Source of the DNA: Torymus aiolomorphi
Taxonomy: Eukaryota; Arthropoda; Insecta; Hymenoptera; Torymidae
Assembly: GCA_036365515.1 (NCBI GenBank)
Contig: CM070876.1
Location: forward strand, 95,737,300-95,801,299
DNA length: 64,000 nucleotides
Direction of reading: 5' to 3'
The position numbers were made by a program, and so were the translations under genes. Below, piece after piece: positions 1 to 9,799 of the stretch. Numbering within the stretch: position 1 is the first letter of the stretch; the number at the start of each line of letters is the position of its first letter. The notes under the pieces were generated by a model. It made no database searches. It was not told the origin of the DNA and saw only the letters and a program-made list of their open reading frames with translations.

Positions 1-65
1 TATATTTGCATCAGATGTATATATCTTTCTATATATATAGGCGTTACCTTTATATTTGAACGCAG

Positions 66-296
66 TCCCTCCACCGCCCCCTCCACTTACCTATTTGCTG
101 CCCCTCCACCGTCCCCTCTACTTTTTAACGTTAAATTCGTTCAAAAATCACGTTATTTTTTAATTTCAGTCAGACCACCGTCTCCTCTACCGCCCTCCAC
201 CGTCCCCTCCACCGTCCCCTCCACCGCCCTCCACCGTCCCCTCCACCGCCCTCCACCTACCGTCCCCTCCACCATCCCCTCCACCGTCCCCTCTAC
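66..296. repeat. CCCTCCACCG-type minisatellite
   Basis: Pyrimidine-rich tandem array built from short units such as CCCTCCACCG and TCCCCTCCACCG. It occurs as a short block near 66-130 and a longer block near 170-296, split by about 40 bases of AT-rich sequence. Unit length varies between 8 and 14 bases. No coding potential was seen. Confidence 0.85.
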
Positions 297-587
297 CTTT
301 AGAATACTACCGGACTATTGTTTTTGATGATAATCGGAAAACCATCAAAGATAAACTGTCACTAAATCTTCGAATTCGAACATTTAAAAAAACTCAAAAA
401 TATACTAATTATTATTAGAACCAACATAGACAATTATGTTTTCAACTATTACCACACGGAAAGAAAAGAGGTATGGAAATAACTCCAGTATTGGACTGCG
501 CTAATGTCAAAAAGTCTCGGTATTTGTAAATATTAAGTTTCGCATTTACTTAGTGCCGAATTGGAGTGCCTACACCTCGAGCTGGAC
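297..587. other. AT-rich spacer without a recognised gene
   Basis: I see no open frame resembling a known protein and no repeat structure here. Confidence 0.5.
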
Positions 588-817
588 GTACAGAACCTCA
601 CATTTCTCGGATATATCGTAACTCGACGTTGGAAGTCTGAGAGCTCCAACTTAGAGATAGGTGTAAAGGGGCGGAGTTGGCGATCCGAAGCGCGGGTGGT
701 GATTGGCTGCCGGGCGAACGGGCGCGCTGGAGGAGGAAGCAACTGAATCTCCAAGTTGGAAGTCTCACACTTCCAACGTCGAGTTACGGTATATCCGAGA
801 AACCTCGAGGTTCTGCA
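588..817. repeat. Small foldback (inverted repeat) with GC-rich loop
   Basis: Two arms of about 70 bases (588-660 and 747-817) are imperfect reverse complements; both contain the segment reading TAACTCGACGTTGGAAGT or its complement. The GC-rich loop (661-746) carries GGGGCGGAG and GATTGGCTG, which resemble a GC box and an inverted CCAAT box. Short open frames across it are mirror shadows. It could be a MITE or a hairpin-forming repeat. Confidence 0.7.
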
Positions 818-960
818 TATCCAATCTATACTTCAATCGCGCTATGGCTTGTATTGGGCGGCTCTCGGCTCTCTCCGAGGTGTAGACTGTCCACATTTCT
901 TTCCGTGCACATTTCGCACATTTGGAACAGCTTTCCACACCACCACTGAGGTACTGTTAT

Positions 961-1550
961 AGGCGCGTTGAATTTTTGATTTTATTGAGCTTAGGTTTTA
1001 TATACAAGAAATAATAATAATTATATATATGATTTTGGGACATGCCGAAATCATATAGAATTACACAATAATTTTTTATATAATGAGCCTAAAGACAACC
1101 ATGGAATTCACCGCCAGTAGTCCTAAAGACCATGGAAGTCATCCCTCCGTAATCCTCCTTGACTCCAACCTAACCCTTCCTTCCTCCACTATGTAAGATG
1201 TGAATTAATTTTCATTACTTATTATTTTAATTTCTTTAAAATAAAAATTGTGCAAAGTTTAAAATATAATGAAAATTAATTCACATCTTTATTACATTTA
1301 ATAAACAAATATTTCACATTAATATATTAAATAGTTATGAAATAGTTATTTATTAAATGTACAACAATATTTGGATTATTTATGATATTAAACTTATGAG
1401 AAGATACAACATGTCTTATATTTTTACAAAGGGTAATATTTTAATTAAAATGATTATTGTTATAAATTCCTTGAGCTTAGGAGAAATTGAGATCATATAC
1501 AAATACGACATAAATTTTCACTCATCAAATCTTATAGTGTAAATTATAGA
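961..1550. repeat. AT-rich spacer with a perfect 21-bp inverted repeat
   Basis: Mostly low-complexity AT-rich DNA. Positions 1198-1218 and 1268-1288 form a perfect 21-bp inverted repeat with a 49-base loop. A small open frame at 1357-1542 shows no recognisable protein features and is probably chance. Confidence 0.6.
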
Positions 1551-2765
1551 TTAAATTTCAAAAATTTCTTTCCATACAATGTTATCTATTATTAAAGAAT
1601 TTTTTGAACAATTTTCAATAAATATATTGTTAGGATTTTTACATCGGGATAAAGCAACATATAACTGACCATGTGAAAATAGTGGTCGTTTAATAAAAAT
1701 TCCAATAGAATCGAAACTCTGTCCTTGAGATTTATTTATTGTCATGGCAAAAGCTAATACAATTGGAAATTGTTTACGGTAAAAAATAAAAGGAAATGAA
1801 GATGAATCTGCAGTATTTAATGTTATTCGTGGAATAAAAACCTCTTCACCAATTCTTTCGCCTGTAATTATTTCTGCCTTAACATTATGAGTATATAATC
1901 CAGTTATTCTTAGACGTGTACTATTACATATTCATTGTACAATACTTATATTTCTAATTAACATAACAATAGCATTTACTTTCAATTTTAATTCATGAGG
2001 TGGAAGACCTTCTCTAATATTGTTAAGCATTTCAATTGGATAATTTAAATGAATATTTTCGTCTGTTTGATCAACTCCTTTATGAGTTGCGTAATCTAAA
2101 CTATAATACGTATGGTCTTTTTTATTCAATAATTCTAAAACTTTATTATTAATAATTTTAGTATCTTTATTATGAGCGGTTAAGATTACACGATCTATTG
2201 AAGTTTTAATATTAATGTTACTATAAATTTCTTTACAAATATTATTCGTTTTTCATTTATTTGGAATAATAAATGGATTAATTTTTCCTTCACCCAATTC
2301 TAACAATAGTGAAGCAAATTCTTTATTTTCCGAACGAATATTTTGATTTAATTTTAAAACTTTAAAAAGAGACCATAACGCAGAAAATTTAATTGTTTCT
2401 TCAATTATACTATTTTTGTAACCATATTTCATAACTGGAAGAATTTGCCGAAAATCACCTCCTAATATGATCAATTTTCCACCAAATGGAATATCATTAA
2501 AACATACATCTCCTAAAGTTTGATCAATTATTTCTAAAGCCTTTTTTGGAATCATTGATGCTTCGTCCCAAATAATAATATCAACTTCTCTCAATTTTTT
2601 TTTATCCGATTCAAATTTTAAAAAAGCATTTTCAATAGTGTTTAAATCTAAAGGAAGTCTAAAAGTACGATGACTTGTCATAGCTTTAGGTAATAATATA
2701 GAAGCGATTCCAGTCCAAGCCATAGATAAAGTTTTTTTGTTCAATGATATATAATAATGTATTAA
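1551..2765 (-). pseudogene. Helitron-like PIF1-family helicase, C-terminal half, broken
   Basis: Read on the minus strand, this is the helicase part of a Helitron-type Rep/helicase protein. Recognisable blocks in order: a segment resembling the region after Walker A (SMAWTGIASILLPKA), the Walker B box IIIWDEASM, the LGGDFRQILPV motif, a later LPPHELKLKVNAIVMLIRN block (normally followed by GLCNGTRL), and the C-terminal motif INKSQGQSFDSIGIF ... LYVALSRC. The frame is nearly continuous, broken by in-frame TGA codons near 2252 and 1931. Walker A and all of the Rep domain are missing because foldback element FB1 abuts at 2766. A dead mobile-element gene, not a cellular PIF1, judging from the block wording and the transposon context. 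Confidence 0.85.
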
Positions 2766-2995
2766 TCCCAGGGTGGGAGATGTCAAAATGTTTCAGAGGA
2801 GTTCTTGGTAAATATTTTTCAAGACATGATTCAGATAATAATTTTGATAATTAATGATTGGCTTATGGTGAGGGGTGCCAAATGTTTCAGAGAAGCCATG
2901 TGGCCATATTATTAATGTAAAACTTTCTACGAAAGTATGAAATAAGGCAAGTATAGACGTTTTTTCTGTATAATCTACTCTATCTCCCTCTCTTC

Positions 2996-3083
<88 letters not shown>

Positions 3084-5286
3084 CATCTCTTTGAAATACT
3101 AGTGAAAAGTCTTTCACTTCTTTTAGTCAATATATGCTGAACAAATTATATGTAACTAAATACATTCAAATTGTTCACTGCAAATCAAGCAATCGAAAGT
3201 TGTGAAATCAATTATCGATAGTCAAGTATAATACAAACAACTATCCGAAACAACTGTATGACTATTCTCAGAAATGTATTCAAATTTGTTCATCCTTCTG
3301 TACAAATTAAACACAAGAAAGTACTGAAATCAATTTATTGTAGTCAAGTACCCATAAGTTAATTTGACTGGCATAATAAAACTTTTCGTACCTACTCAAA
3401 ATTATTCACTCAGCGGGCATAAAGTACCTACTACTTAACGCCCAAGAGGCGTAATAGCTCACATATACTCCTACAAAACTTTATAGAACTTACGTATTTT
3501 AGCCCGTGTGGGCGAAAATTATTTTAATTATATAACTATAATGCCTTCTTTTTACGTCTAAAATTCATAAGAATTTTTTCAGATATTTACGAAAAGTCAA
3601 AGCCTATGTAAAAAATTACATAATTACCAACACATACCTATTTTTCATTATTCTTTCTCAATTTTGAACTTTCTATAATATTACGCATCTTCGGAGGATC
3701 AAAGAACTCTAGTGCTCTAGAAGGGGTAGACCTCCGTTCTCCCATACATACTTGGTGAGCCCGACGGTTTGCTGTTCAAGGTGTAATTTCATGATGGTAA
3801 TTTTCATATAAATATTTATATTAATTGTTTAAAGATCAGATAAAATGTATATAAATGGGTTGCATGCAAAGTGCAAACTTGCGTGAAAATATCATTTGAT
3901 ATCTCATATGAGATCATATAAAATCGCAGATGACATCACATATATGAGATTTCATATGAGATCTGATGTCTGATATACTTATATGAGATCTCACATGATA
4001 TTTACACACGGGAAAATGATGAAAAATAGGTTGCTTATAAAATGGTTCGCAAATTTAAAGCACTTTTGACCAGAAATTTATATGCATTTTTTATTTCATT
4101 CCCGTTTAAAAAAAGACGTACACCAGGAAAAATATTTACGGTAATGAAAGTAAATCATGATTCTATACATGAAGGGATATAGTATATTTATACGGTAACA
4201 ATTAAAAATTAGAGCTAATCTAATTATTTATAGTATGTTTATAGGTATAAACATTGTTAGTGAATTTGTGCAAAAATTTAGTATTCTATATTTACAAAGC
4301 CCACCGGTGAACTGCAAACCGTCGGACCCGCCAAGTATGTATGGGAGATCGGAGGTCCACCCCTGCTAGAGCACTAGAGTTCTTTTGTCCTCCGAAGATG
4401 CGTAATATTATAGAAAGTTCAAAATTGAGAAAGAATAACGAAAAATAGGTATATGTTGGTAATTATGTAATTTTTTTACATAGGCTTTGACTTTTCGTAA
4501 ATATCTGAAAATATTCTTATGAATTTTAGACGTAAAAGTAGGCATTATAGTTATATAATTAAAATAATTTTCGCCCACACGGGCTAAAGTACGTAAGTTC
4601 TATAAAGTTTTGTAGGAGTATATGTGAGCTATTACGCCTCTTGGGCGTTAAGTAGTAGGTACTTTATGCCCGCTGGCTGAATAATTTTGAGTAGATACGA
4701 AAAGTTCTATTATGTCAGTCAAATTAATTTATGGGTACTTGACTACAATAAATTGATTTCAGTACTTTCTTGTGTTTAATTTGTACAGAAGGATGAACAA
4801 ATTTGAATTCATTTCTAAGAATAGTGATACAGTTGTTTCGGATAGTTGTTTGTATTATACTTGACTATCGATAATTGATTTCACAACTTTCGATTGCTTG
4901 ATTTGCAGTGAACAATTTGAATGTATTTAGTTACATATAATTTGTTCAGCATATATTGACTAAAAGAAGTGAAAGACTTTTTCACTAGTATTTCAAAGAG
5001 ATGGCGAGAGAGAGAGAGCGAGAGAGAGAGAGAGAGAGAGATAGCGAGAGAGGGGGGAAGAGAGGGGGGTAGAGTAGATTATACAGAAAAAACGTCTATA
5101 CTTGCCTTATTTCATACTTTCGTAGAAAGTTTTACATTAATAATATGGCCACATGGCTTCTCTGAAACATTTGGCACCCCTCACTATAAGCCAATCATTA
5201 ATTATCAAAATTATTATCTGAATCTTGTCTTGAAAAATATTTACCAAGAACTCCTCTGAAACATTTTGACATCTCCCACCCTGGGA
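2766..5286. mobile_element. Foldback element FB1 with ~1-kb inverted arms
   Basis: The left arm (about 2766-3778) and right arm (about 4307-5286) are long imperfect reverse complements; the ends read CCCAGGGTGGGAGATGTC on the left and its complement on the right. The ~530-bp centre holds clusters of the palindrome CTCATATGAG. Open frames inside are mirrored and not protein-like, so the element seems non-autonomous. The left arm contains a CT tract (about 3000-3072) matched by GA repeats in the right arm (about 5003-5042). It truncates the helicase remnant at its left edge. Two sister elements (FB2, FB3) lie further on. Superfamily unknown. Confidence 0.85.
3000..3083. repeat. (CT)n microsatellite in FB1 left arm
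   Basis: Near-pure CT dinucleotide repeat of roughly 75 bases. The mirrored position in the right arm (about 5003-5042) is a shorter and less pure GA tract. Confidence 0.95.
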
Positions 5287-6090
5287 AAATCATACATGAG
5301 GATAACTGAGCACTCTAATTTGTTGAAATTTTCACAATAACTCATCCTTTTTGCTTTTTTCATTTGACATAATCTTTTATGAGATATAAGTTAGATATAA
5401 TTTCTTCAAATTATTATTGAATGGAACGACGTAAATTAATAACTTATCATTACCCACACATAATCTTGTAAAAAAACCACAACAACTTTATGAACTGAGA
5501 ATCACTGAGAATCAAAGCTTCCTTGATATTCTCGTATAGATTAAACCTTTGACGTCTCCCACCATGGGAAAATCAAACATGAGAATAACTGAGCACTTTT
5601 ATTTGTTAAAATTTTCACAATAACACATCCTTTTTACTTTTTTCATTTGACATAATCTTTTATGAGATATAAGTTAGATATAAGTTCTTGAAATTATTAT
5701 TGGTTGAAACTACGTTAATTAATAACTTATCATTACCTACACATAATTTTGTAAAAGAAACACAACCATTTTATGAACTGAGAATCACTGAGAATCAAAG
5801 CTTTCTTGATATTTTCGTATAGATAAAACTTTTGACGTCTCCCACCCTGGGAAAATCAAACATGAGAATAACTGAGCACTTGTATTTGTTGCAATTTTCA
5901 CAATAACACATCCTTTTCGCTTTTTTCATTTGACATAATCTTTTATGAGATATAAGTTAGATATAAGTTCTTGACATTATTATTGATTGAAACTACGTAA
6001 ATTAATAACTCATCATTACCCACACGTAATCTTGTAAAGAAACACAGCCAGTTTATGAACTGAGAATCACTGAGAATCAAAGCTTTCTTG
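5268..6090. repeat. Three tandem ~283-bp repeats at the right end of FB1
   Basis: Units start near 5268, 5552 and 5834, each opening with GACRTCTCCCACCMTGGG followed by AAAATCAAACATGAG and ATAACTGAGCAC. The third unit is cut at about 6090 by the gypsy sequence. The unit's opening motif is also the outer end of FB1, so the array is an expansion of the element's terminus. Related, diverged units (CTCCCACCGTGAG) occur beside FB2 and FB3. Confidence 0.85.
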
Positions 6091-6094
6091 GATC

Positions 6095-6617
6095 TAGTAG
6101 CGGATCCATTCCGTACTTGTACAGGTTCCCGGCTTCTACTTTTCAACTCGAATATTTCTTGGAAGACCTTGGGACGTTCTCCAACATTTTAAGGTACCAC
6201 GAATCCTTGATTTCATCAGAGCCGGCTATTCCCACTTCCTCTTCCTCTTGAAGTCGTGAAAGAGTGTCGGGCACGTGATGTAGCGCCCCTTCGCGATGGA
6301 TGATGTCAAAATCCCATTGCTGCAATTCTCCGTTATCCACTATGATCCGTGATCACTGTGAACTGATATCCCTCGAGGTATGGCCTCAATTTCTTGATAG
6401 CCTATAACATCGCCACACACTCCTTCTCGGTAGTACTATAGTTCTTCTCTGCCGGGATTAACACTCTATTAATGTACACGATCTGATGCTCTCCGTCCTC
6501 TCCCTGCTGTGTTAGCACGGCACCGATGGCAAAGTGGCTGGCATCACACTGGACGACGAAGAGCTTGCTGAAGTCAGGCCGTGCTAGCACCAGTGCCATC
6601 ACTAATGCTCTCTTCAA
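6095..6617 (-). pseudogene. Gypsy-B RNase H domain, broken
   Basis: Minus strand. The upstream piece (6617-6402) carries the start of a Ty3/gypsy RNase H: FVVQCDASHFAIGAVLTQ and later YSTTEKECVAML. A second piece in another frame (6340-6143) carries the end, IIHREGALHHVPDTLSRL. A frameshift lies between them. The usual integrase that should follow is absent: the frame runs into the FB1 tandem repeats near 6090. It is therefore a 3'-truncated copy. Confidence 0.85.
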
Positions 6618-6712
6618 AGTCTCAAACGCCTTTTATTGCTCGTACCACCACTTTCACTCTCTAGCTTTGCGCAATAACTTTACCAATTGTAGCTTTCTGG
6701 ATGCCCCGTTTT

Positions 6713-7449
6713 TTATAAATCGCGCATACCACCCGACCGTCCGCAAGAATCGCCGCAATTGTTTGATATTGCGTTTGATATTGGAGCCGGGTATTCCACT
6801 ACCGGTGCTATCTTCTCGGGGTCAGGTCTCAATCCATCTTTGTCCAGCAAGAATCCCAGATACGCCACTAACGAACAACACATCTCATACTTTTCTTTAT
6901 TCACTTTGATTCGTACCTCCACTAGTCTCTTCAGCACTAGCTCTACCCAGTACTGATGCTCTTCAAACGTCTCCGCAGCAATGATTATATCGTCCAAGTT
7001 ACTAAACACATTAGGCTTAAACTCCGGCCTGAACAATGAATCAATTAGTCTCTGAAATTTCATAGGTGCGTTGGTCAGCACACACGGCATGCGTTTAAAC
7101 TGCCACAACCCTGACCCGAGTACTGCGAAGATAGTGTATTTCCAGCTATCGGCTCCATCGGAATCTGATAATATGGAACAATATAAATATAGATAATACA
7201 AAACCGGAAAGATCCATCATGTTTGCAAAAAATCACTGGAGCGCTGCTATAATCACTCGCCGATCTCTCTATTATCCCTTCGTTGAACATCCTCTCTACC
7301 TCCTCTATTGCGATATGTTGCACCTTCGGCGACATTCTACGTAAACGATGCTTGATCGGGGTGAAGTCGGTTAGCATGATGGAATGTTCAGTGAGATTGG
7401 TCAAGCCCAATTCACTACCCCCTCCGGGGTAGAGTAGGATGCGGTCCAT
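6713..7449 (-). pseudogene. Gypsy-B reverse transcriptase with internal deletion
   Basis: Minus strand. The amino-terminal RT piece (7449-7190) has the segment FTPIKHRLRRMSPKVQ and EGIIERSASDYSSAPV, typical of the region before RT motif A. A second piece (about 7165-6713) resumes with GSGLWQFKRMPCVLTNAP, FQRLIDSLFRPEF and the motif C box NLDDIIIA, where the family usually has YxDD. Between them (about 7160-7205) some 40-50 residues including the motif A aspartate are replaced by a short AT-rich stretch. The enzyme cannot be functional. It lies downstream of its own protease. Confidence 0.85.
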
Positions 7450-7470
7450 TAATTGCTTTAAACAATCTCT

Positions 7471-7901
7471 TTACGTCTTTTTAAGCTTCGAAATCCCTGC
7501 ACACTCTCCAAAAATAGCGCTCCTTGTATCATACCCAGCTCTCACAAAGGGCCTCCACCTGCCTTCCTCCACTCTCCAACGCCGCCTTCCCAGTTTAGCG
7601 TCCACGTCGAACAACCGGCAGAAGTCCATCCCCAGTATAACGTCTTGATCGAGGTTAGGCACGGCCTTCATCGAAAGGGGTTGCGCGGTTCCATAGAACT
7701 CTAACATTACCTTTAGAGTCCCCAGCACCCTGGTGATTCCACCCGTGACTGTCCGGATGGTCGCGTTACTTTCCTCCAATCTGTTTGGAACCTCTCCGTA
7801 ACCGCGGGTCCTACCAACGGCAGCATCGCTCCCGGATTGAACAACGCCTTGTATGACTGCCCTCCCAGTTCTATACCGATGAAGTTACGGTTTTCTTTCA
7901 T
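7471..7901 (-). pseudogene. Gypsy-B retroviral-type aspartic protease remnant
   Basis: Minus strand, two overlapping frames. The first (7901-7713) contains KALFNPGAMLPLVG, the active-site region, with Asn where the family has Asp (D-P/T/S-G). The second (7779-7471) contains VPNLDQDVILGMDFCRLF, the typical ILGxDF block near the domain end. Loss of the catalytic Asp and the frameshift mark it as dead. It sits between the zinc-knuckle region and RT in normal gag-pol order. Confidence 0.8.
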
Positions 7902-8526
7902 CAGGCCGGCTATCTCCCTTTGCTCACTTTCTATCTCTTCACTCTGGTCCTGCTTATTCTCCCCTTTCTCTACTCTTCTACTCTCAGCTCACTTCTTGTT
8001 CTGAGCGGTCCTCCTTCCGGCACTCTCTATCTCACACGGCTAGCTTCCTTTTCTCTACCACTTTCTCTTTCTCTACACTTTCCCTTCCCTTCCTTTCACT
8101 GGCTCTCTCCTTATTCTCCCTCTTCTCTCCCTGTCTCCCTACTCTGCATCTTTTCTCTGCCTTTCACTCGCTCTCTCTTCTCCTTCTCCTCTCTACCGCT
8201 CGCTCTCTCTCACTCTCCACCCCTGGACCTTTGCCTTCCTTTGGTTCAGCCTATTCTGGGCAGCGCATTGCCGAACATTCCACGGAGGGCTAGGAAAATC
8301 TTCTTCTTCCGAATCCTCCCACTCCTCGCTGTCCTCGTAGGTCGCGTCGCCTGAATCGCCGGGGTCGTACCAACCCACCACATCTCCTGGGTCACTCCTC
8401 TAGGTTCCGAAGACTCTCGCTCTCTTCCTTCTGATATCTCTCGGCTATCTATTAAGTCGCGATGTAGAGATGCCATATCAATCCATCCTACCCTTCGTAG
8501 CTCGCAGGTCACGGGAGCAGACGGAC
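7902..8526 (-). pseudogene. Gypsy-B region between zinc knuckle and protease, low complexity
   Basis: On the plus strand this is a CT/TCTC-rich stretch (about 7920-8230) that gives a 144-codon open frame of Ser/Leu/Phe/Pro-rich sequence; I treat that as a composition artefact. In the minus direction it should encode the gag-pro linker: a piece around 8623-8246 is open but has no motif I recognise. Confidence 0.5.
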
Positions 8527-8815
8527 TTATAGCCTCCGTCCTCCGACTTGCTCGTTTTTTAAAACTCGGCGAAAGTATGCGCAGTTCACAAAAGTGTGGA
8601 ATACGACACCAGGTACGCCGCATACCTGACAGGAGGTCGTCTGGCTCGGCGGTGCGGGAGGGCGATCAGGGCAATTCCGGATCGTGTGGTCCTTCTTGTT
8701 ACACCCGTAACACACCACATCAAAGCATACCGACGCCCTGTGTCTAACCGCCTGTCTCAGGTTGTATGTTGCTAAGAAACCCCCTTGATTGGTACGACGC
8801 CGGCGGGGCGTAACC
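8527..8815 (-). pseudogene. Gypsy-B gag C-terminus with CCHC zinc knuckle
   Basis: Minus strand. The frame holds CYGCNKKDHTIRNCP, a complete C-x2-C-x4-H-x4-C nucleocapsid zinc knuckle, followed by a second cysteine-rich stretch, CQVCGVPG ... FHTFVNCAYF. Nucleocapsid knuckles bind the element RNA during packaging. It is read in one continuous 242-codon frame with the integrase fragment just upstream, which is not a normal gypsy order, so a junction between two elements lies near 8820-8850. Confidence 0.75.
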
Positions 8816-9290
8816 ATTGGCGTGGCATACGCAGAGATCTGCACAGCCGTATTCATGGCGAGGACAAGTTCTAGGAGTTTCTCATCCCATGTGGTGTGCT
8901 GCTCTTTAAGGTAAGGAGCAACCAACGACTTTAACGCCTGATGGGTGCGCTCTACCTGGGTAGCCGGAGTGTGGTAGGGTGGAGTGTTGGCGTGATGCAC
9001 ACCGCGCTTCCTCAGGAAGTCTGCCACGACATGTTTCGAAAACGCTGTGACGTGGTTTGATACGAAGACTTCCGGGCAACCGAACCGGAGGAATATGTTC
9101 CGATTGATTTCCCCTACCACCGTCTTTGCCTTGTCCTTGCGTATCGGCGAGGCATCCCCCACCTGGTTCACAGGTCTTGGAGTACCAAAATGTACTCGTA
9201 GCCTTTTGGGTTGCAAGGCAGCGATCCAATTAGATCTGCAGCCACGACCTGCCATGGTCTTTCGACAACTCGACGTTCCATGAGGTCGGC
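8816..9290 (-). pseudogene. Gypsy-A integrase core fragment
   Basis: Minus strand. Near 9280-9190 one frame reads VVERPWQVVAADLIGSLP, holding the first catalytic Asp of the DDE integrase; after a frameshift the main frame carries IFLRFGCPEVFVSNHVTAF (second Asp of the usual SDN/SDxG box replaced, here SNH) and TQVERTHQALKSLVAPYL with the Glu. It is closely related to the plus-strand integrase at 46.0-46.7 kb (shared block TTWDEKL). Upstream it abuts the protease of the same element, with RT and RNase H deleted. Confidence 0.85.
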
Positions 9291-9299
9291 TGGAGGTCT

Positions 9300-9759
9300 C
9301 TATTCCGCATTAGCCTTCAGCTTTTCTGGCTGAAGGACGCCGGCGGCGTCTGGCCCGGTGGTAGACACTGCTACGTGATCGGTTGTCACGCTTGCAACCT
9401 CAAGCTCGACATAGGCTTCTGCGTTCTTGCAGAATAGCCTATCCGTATCCGGCTCAAGTACGGCCCGAAACGCTCGTACGAAGTTGACCCCTAAATAGCA
9501 GTCTCCGTCCAGCTGGGGCATGATGGCCACTCGTATCGCCTGAGACAGTCCTGCCACCGTGATCGGTAGAGTCGTATGGCCTAACAAAGGGCTGCGTCTT
9601 CCATTCGGTAGCCTTACCCCGTGTTTCTTGGACGCCACGAATTAACACCCGAGCGCTGTTGCCTGTTGGAGGCCAACTGTACCCATGCCCGTCGTAGACG
9701 CTCCTGGATCCAACAGCGCGCGGAATTCGGACTCGCCTACCCCGATTCGCAGCTACCAT
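9300..9759 (-). pseudogene. Gypsy-A aspartic protease
   Basis: Minus strand, two frames. The active site reads FRALLDPGAS (about 9735-9700) and keeps the catalytic Asp. After a frameshift the second frame (9638-9300) has QLDGDCYLGVNFVRAF, matching the ILGxDF region. The frame stops at 9300 and integrase sequence begins at once, so RT and RNase H have been lost. Confidence 0.8.
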
Positions 9760-9799
9760 TGTGTCTCTGTGTCGAGAGGTCGCTTAGTCGAGACCTCTC

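Noticed and set aside
7920..8354. 144-codon plus-strand Leu/Ser/Phe-rich frame resembling a membrane protein
   Set aside because: Arises from a CT-rich stretch within a minus-strand gypsy gag-pro region; hydrophobicity follows from TCT/CTC/TTC codons.
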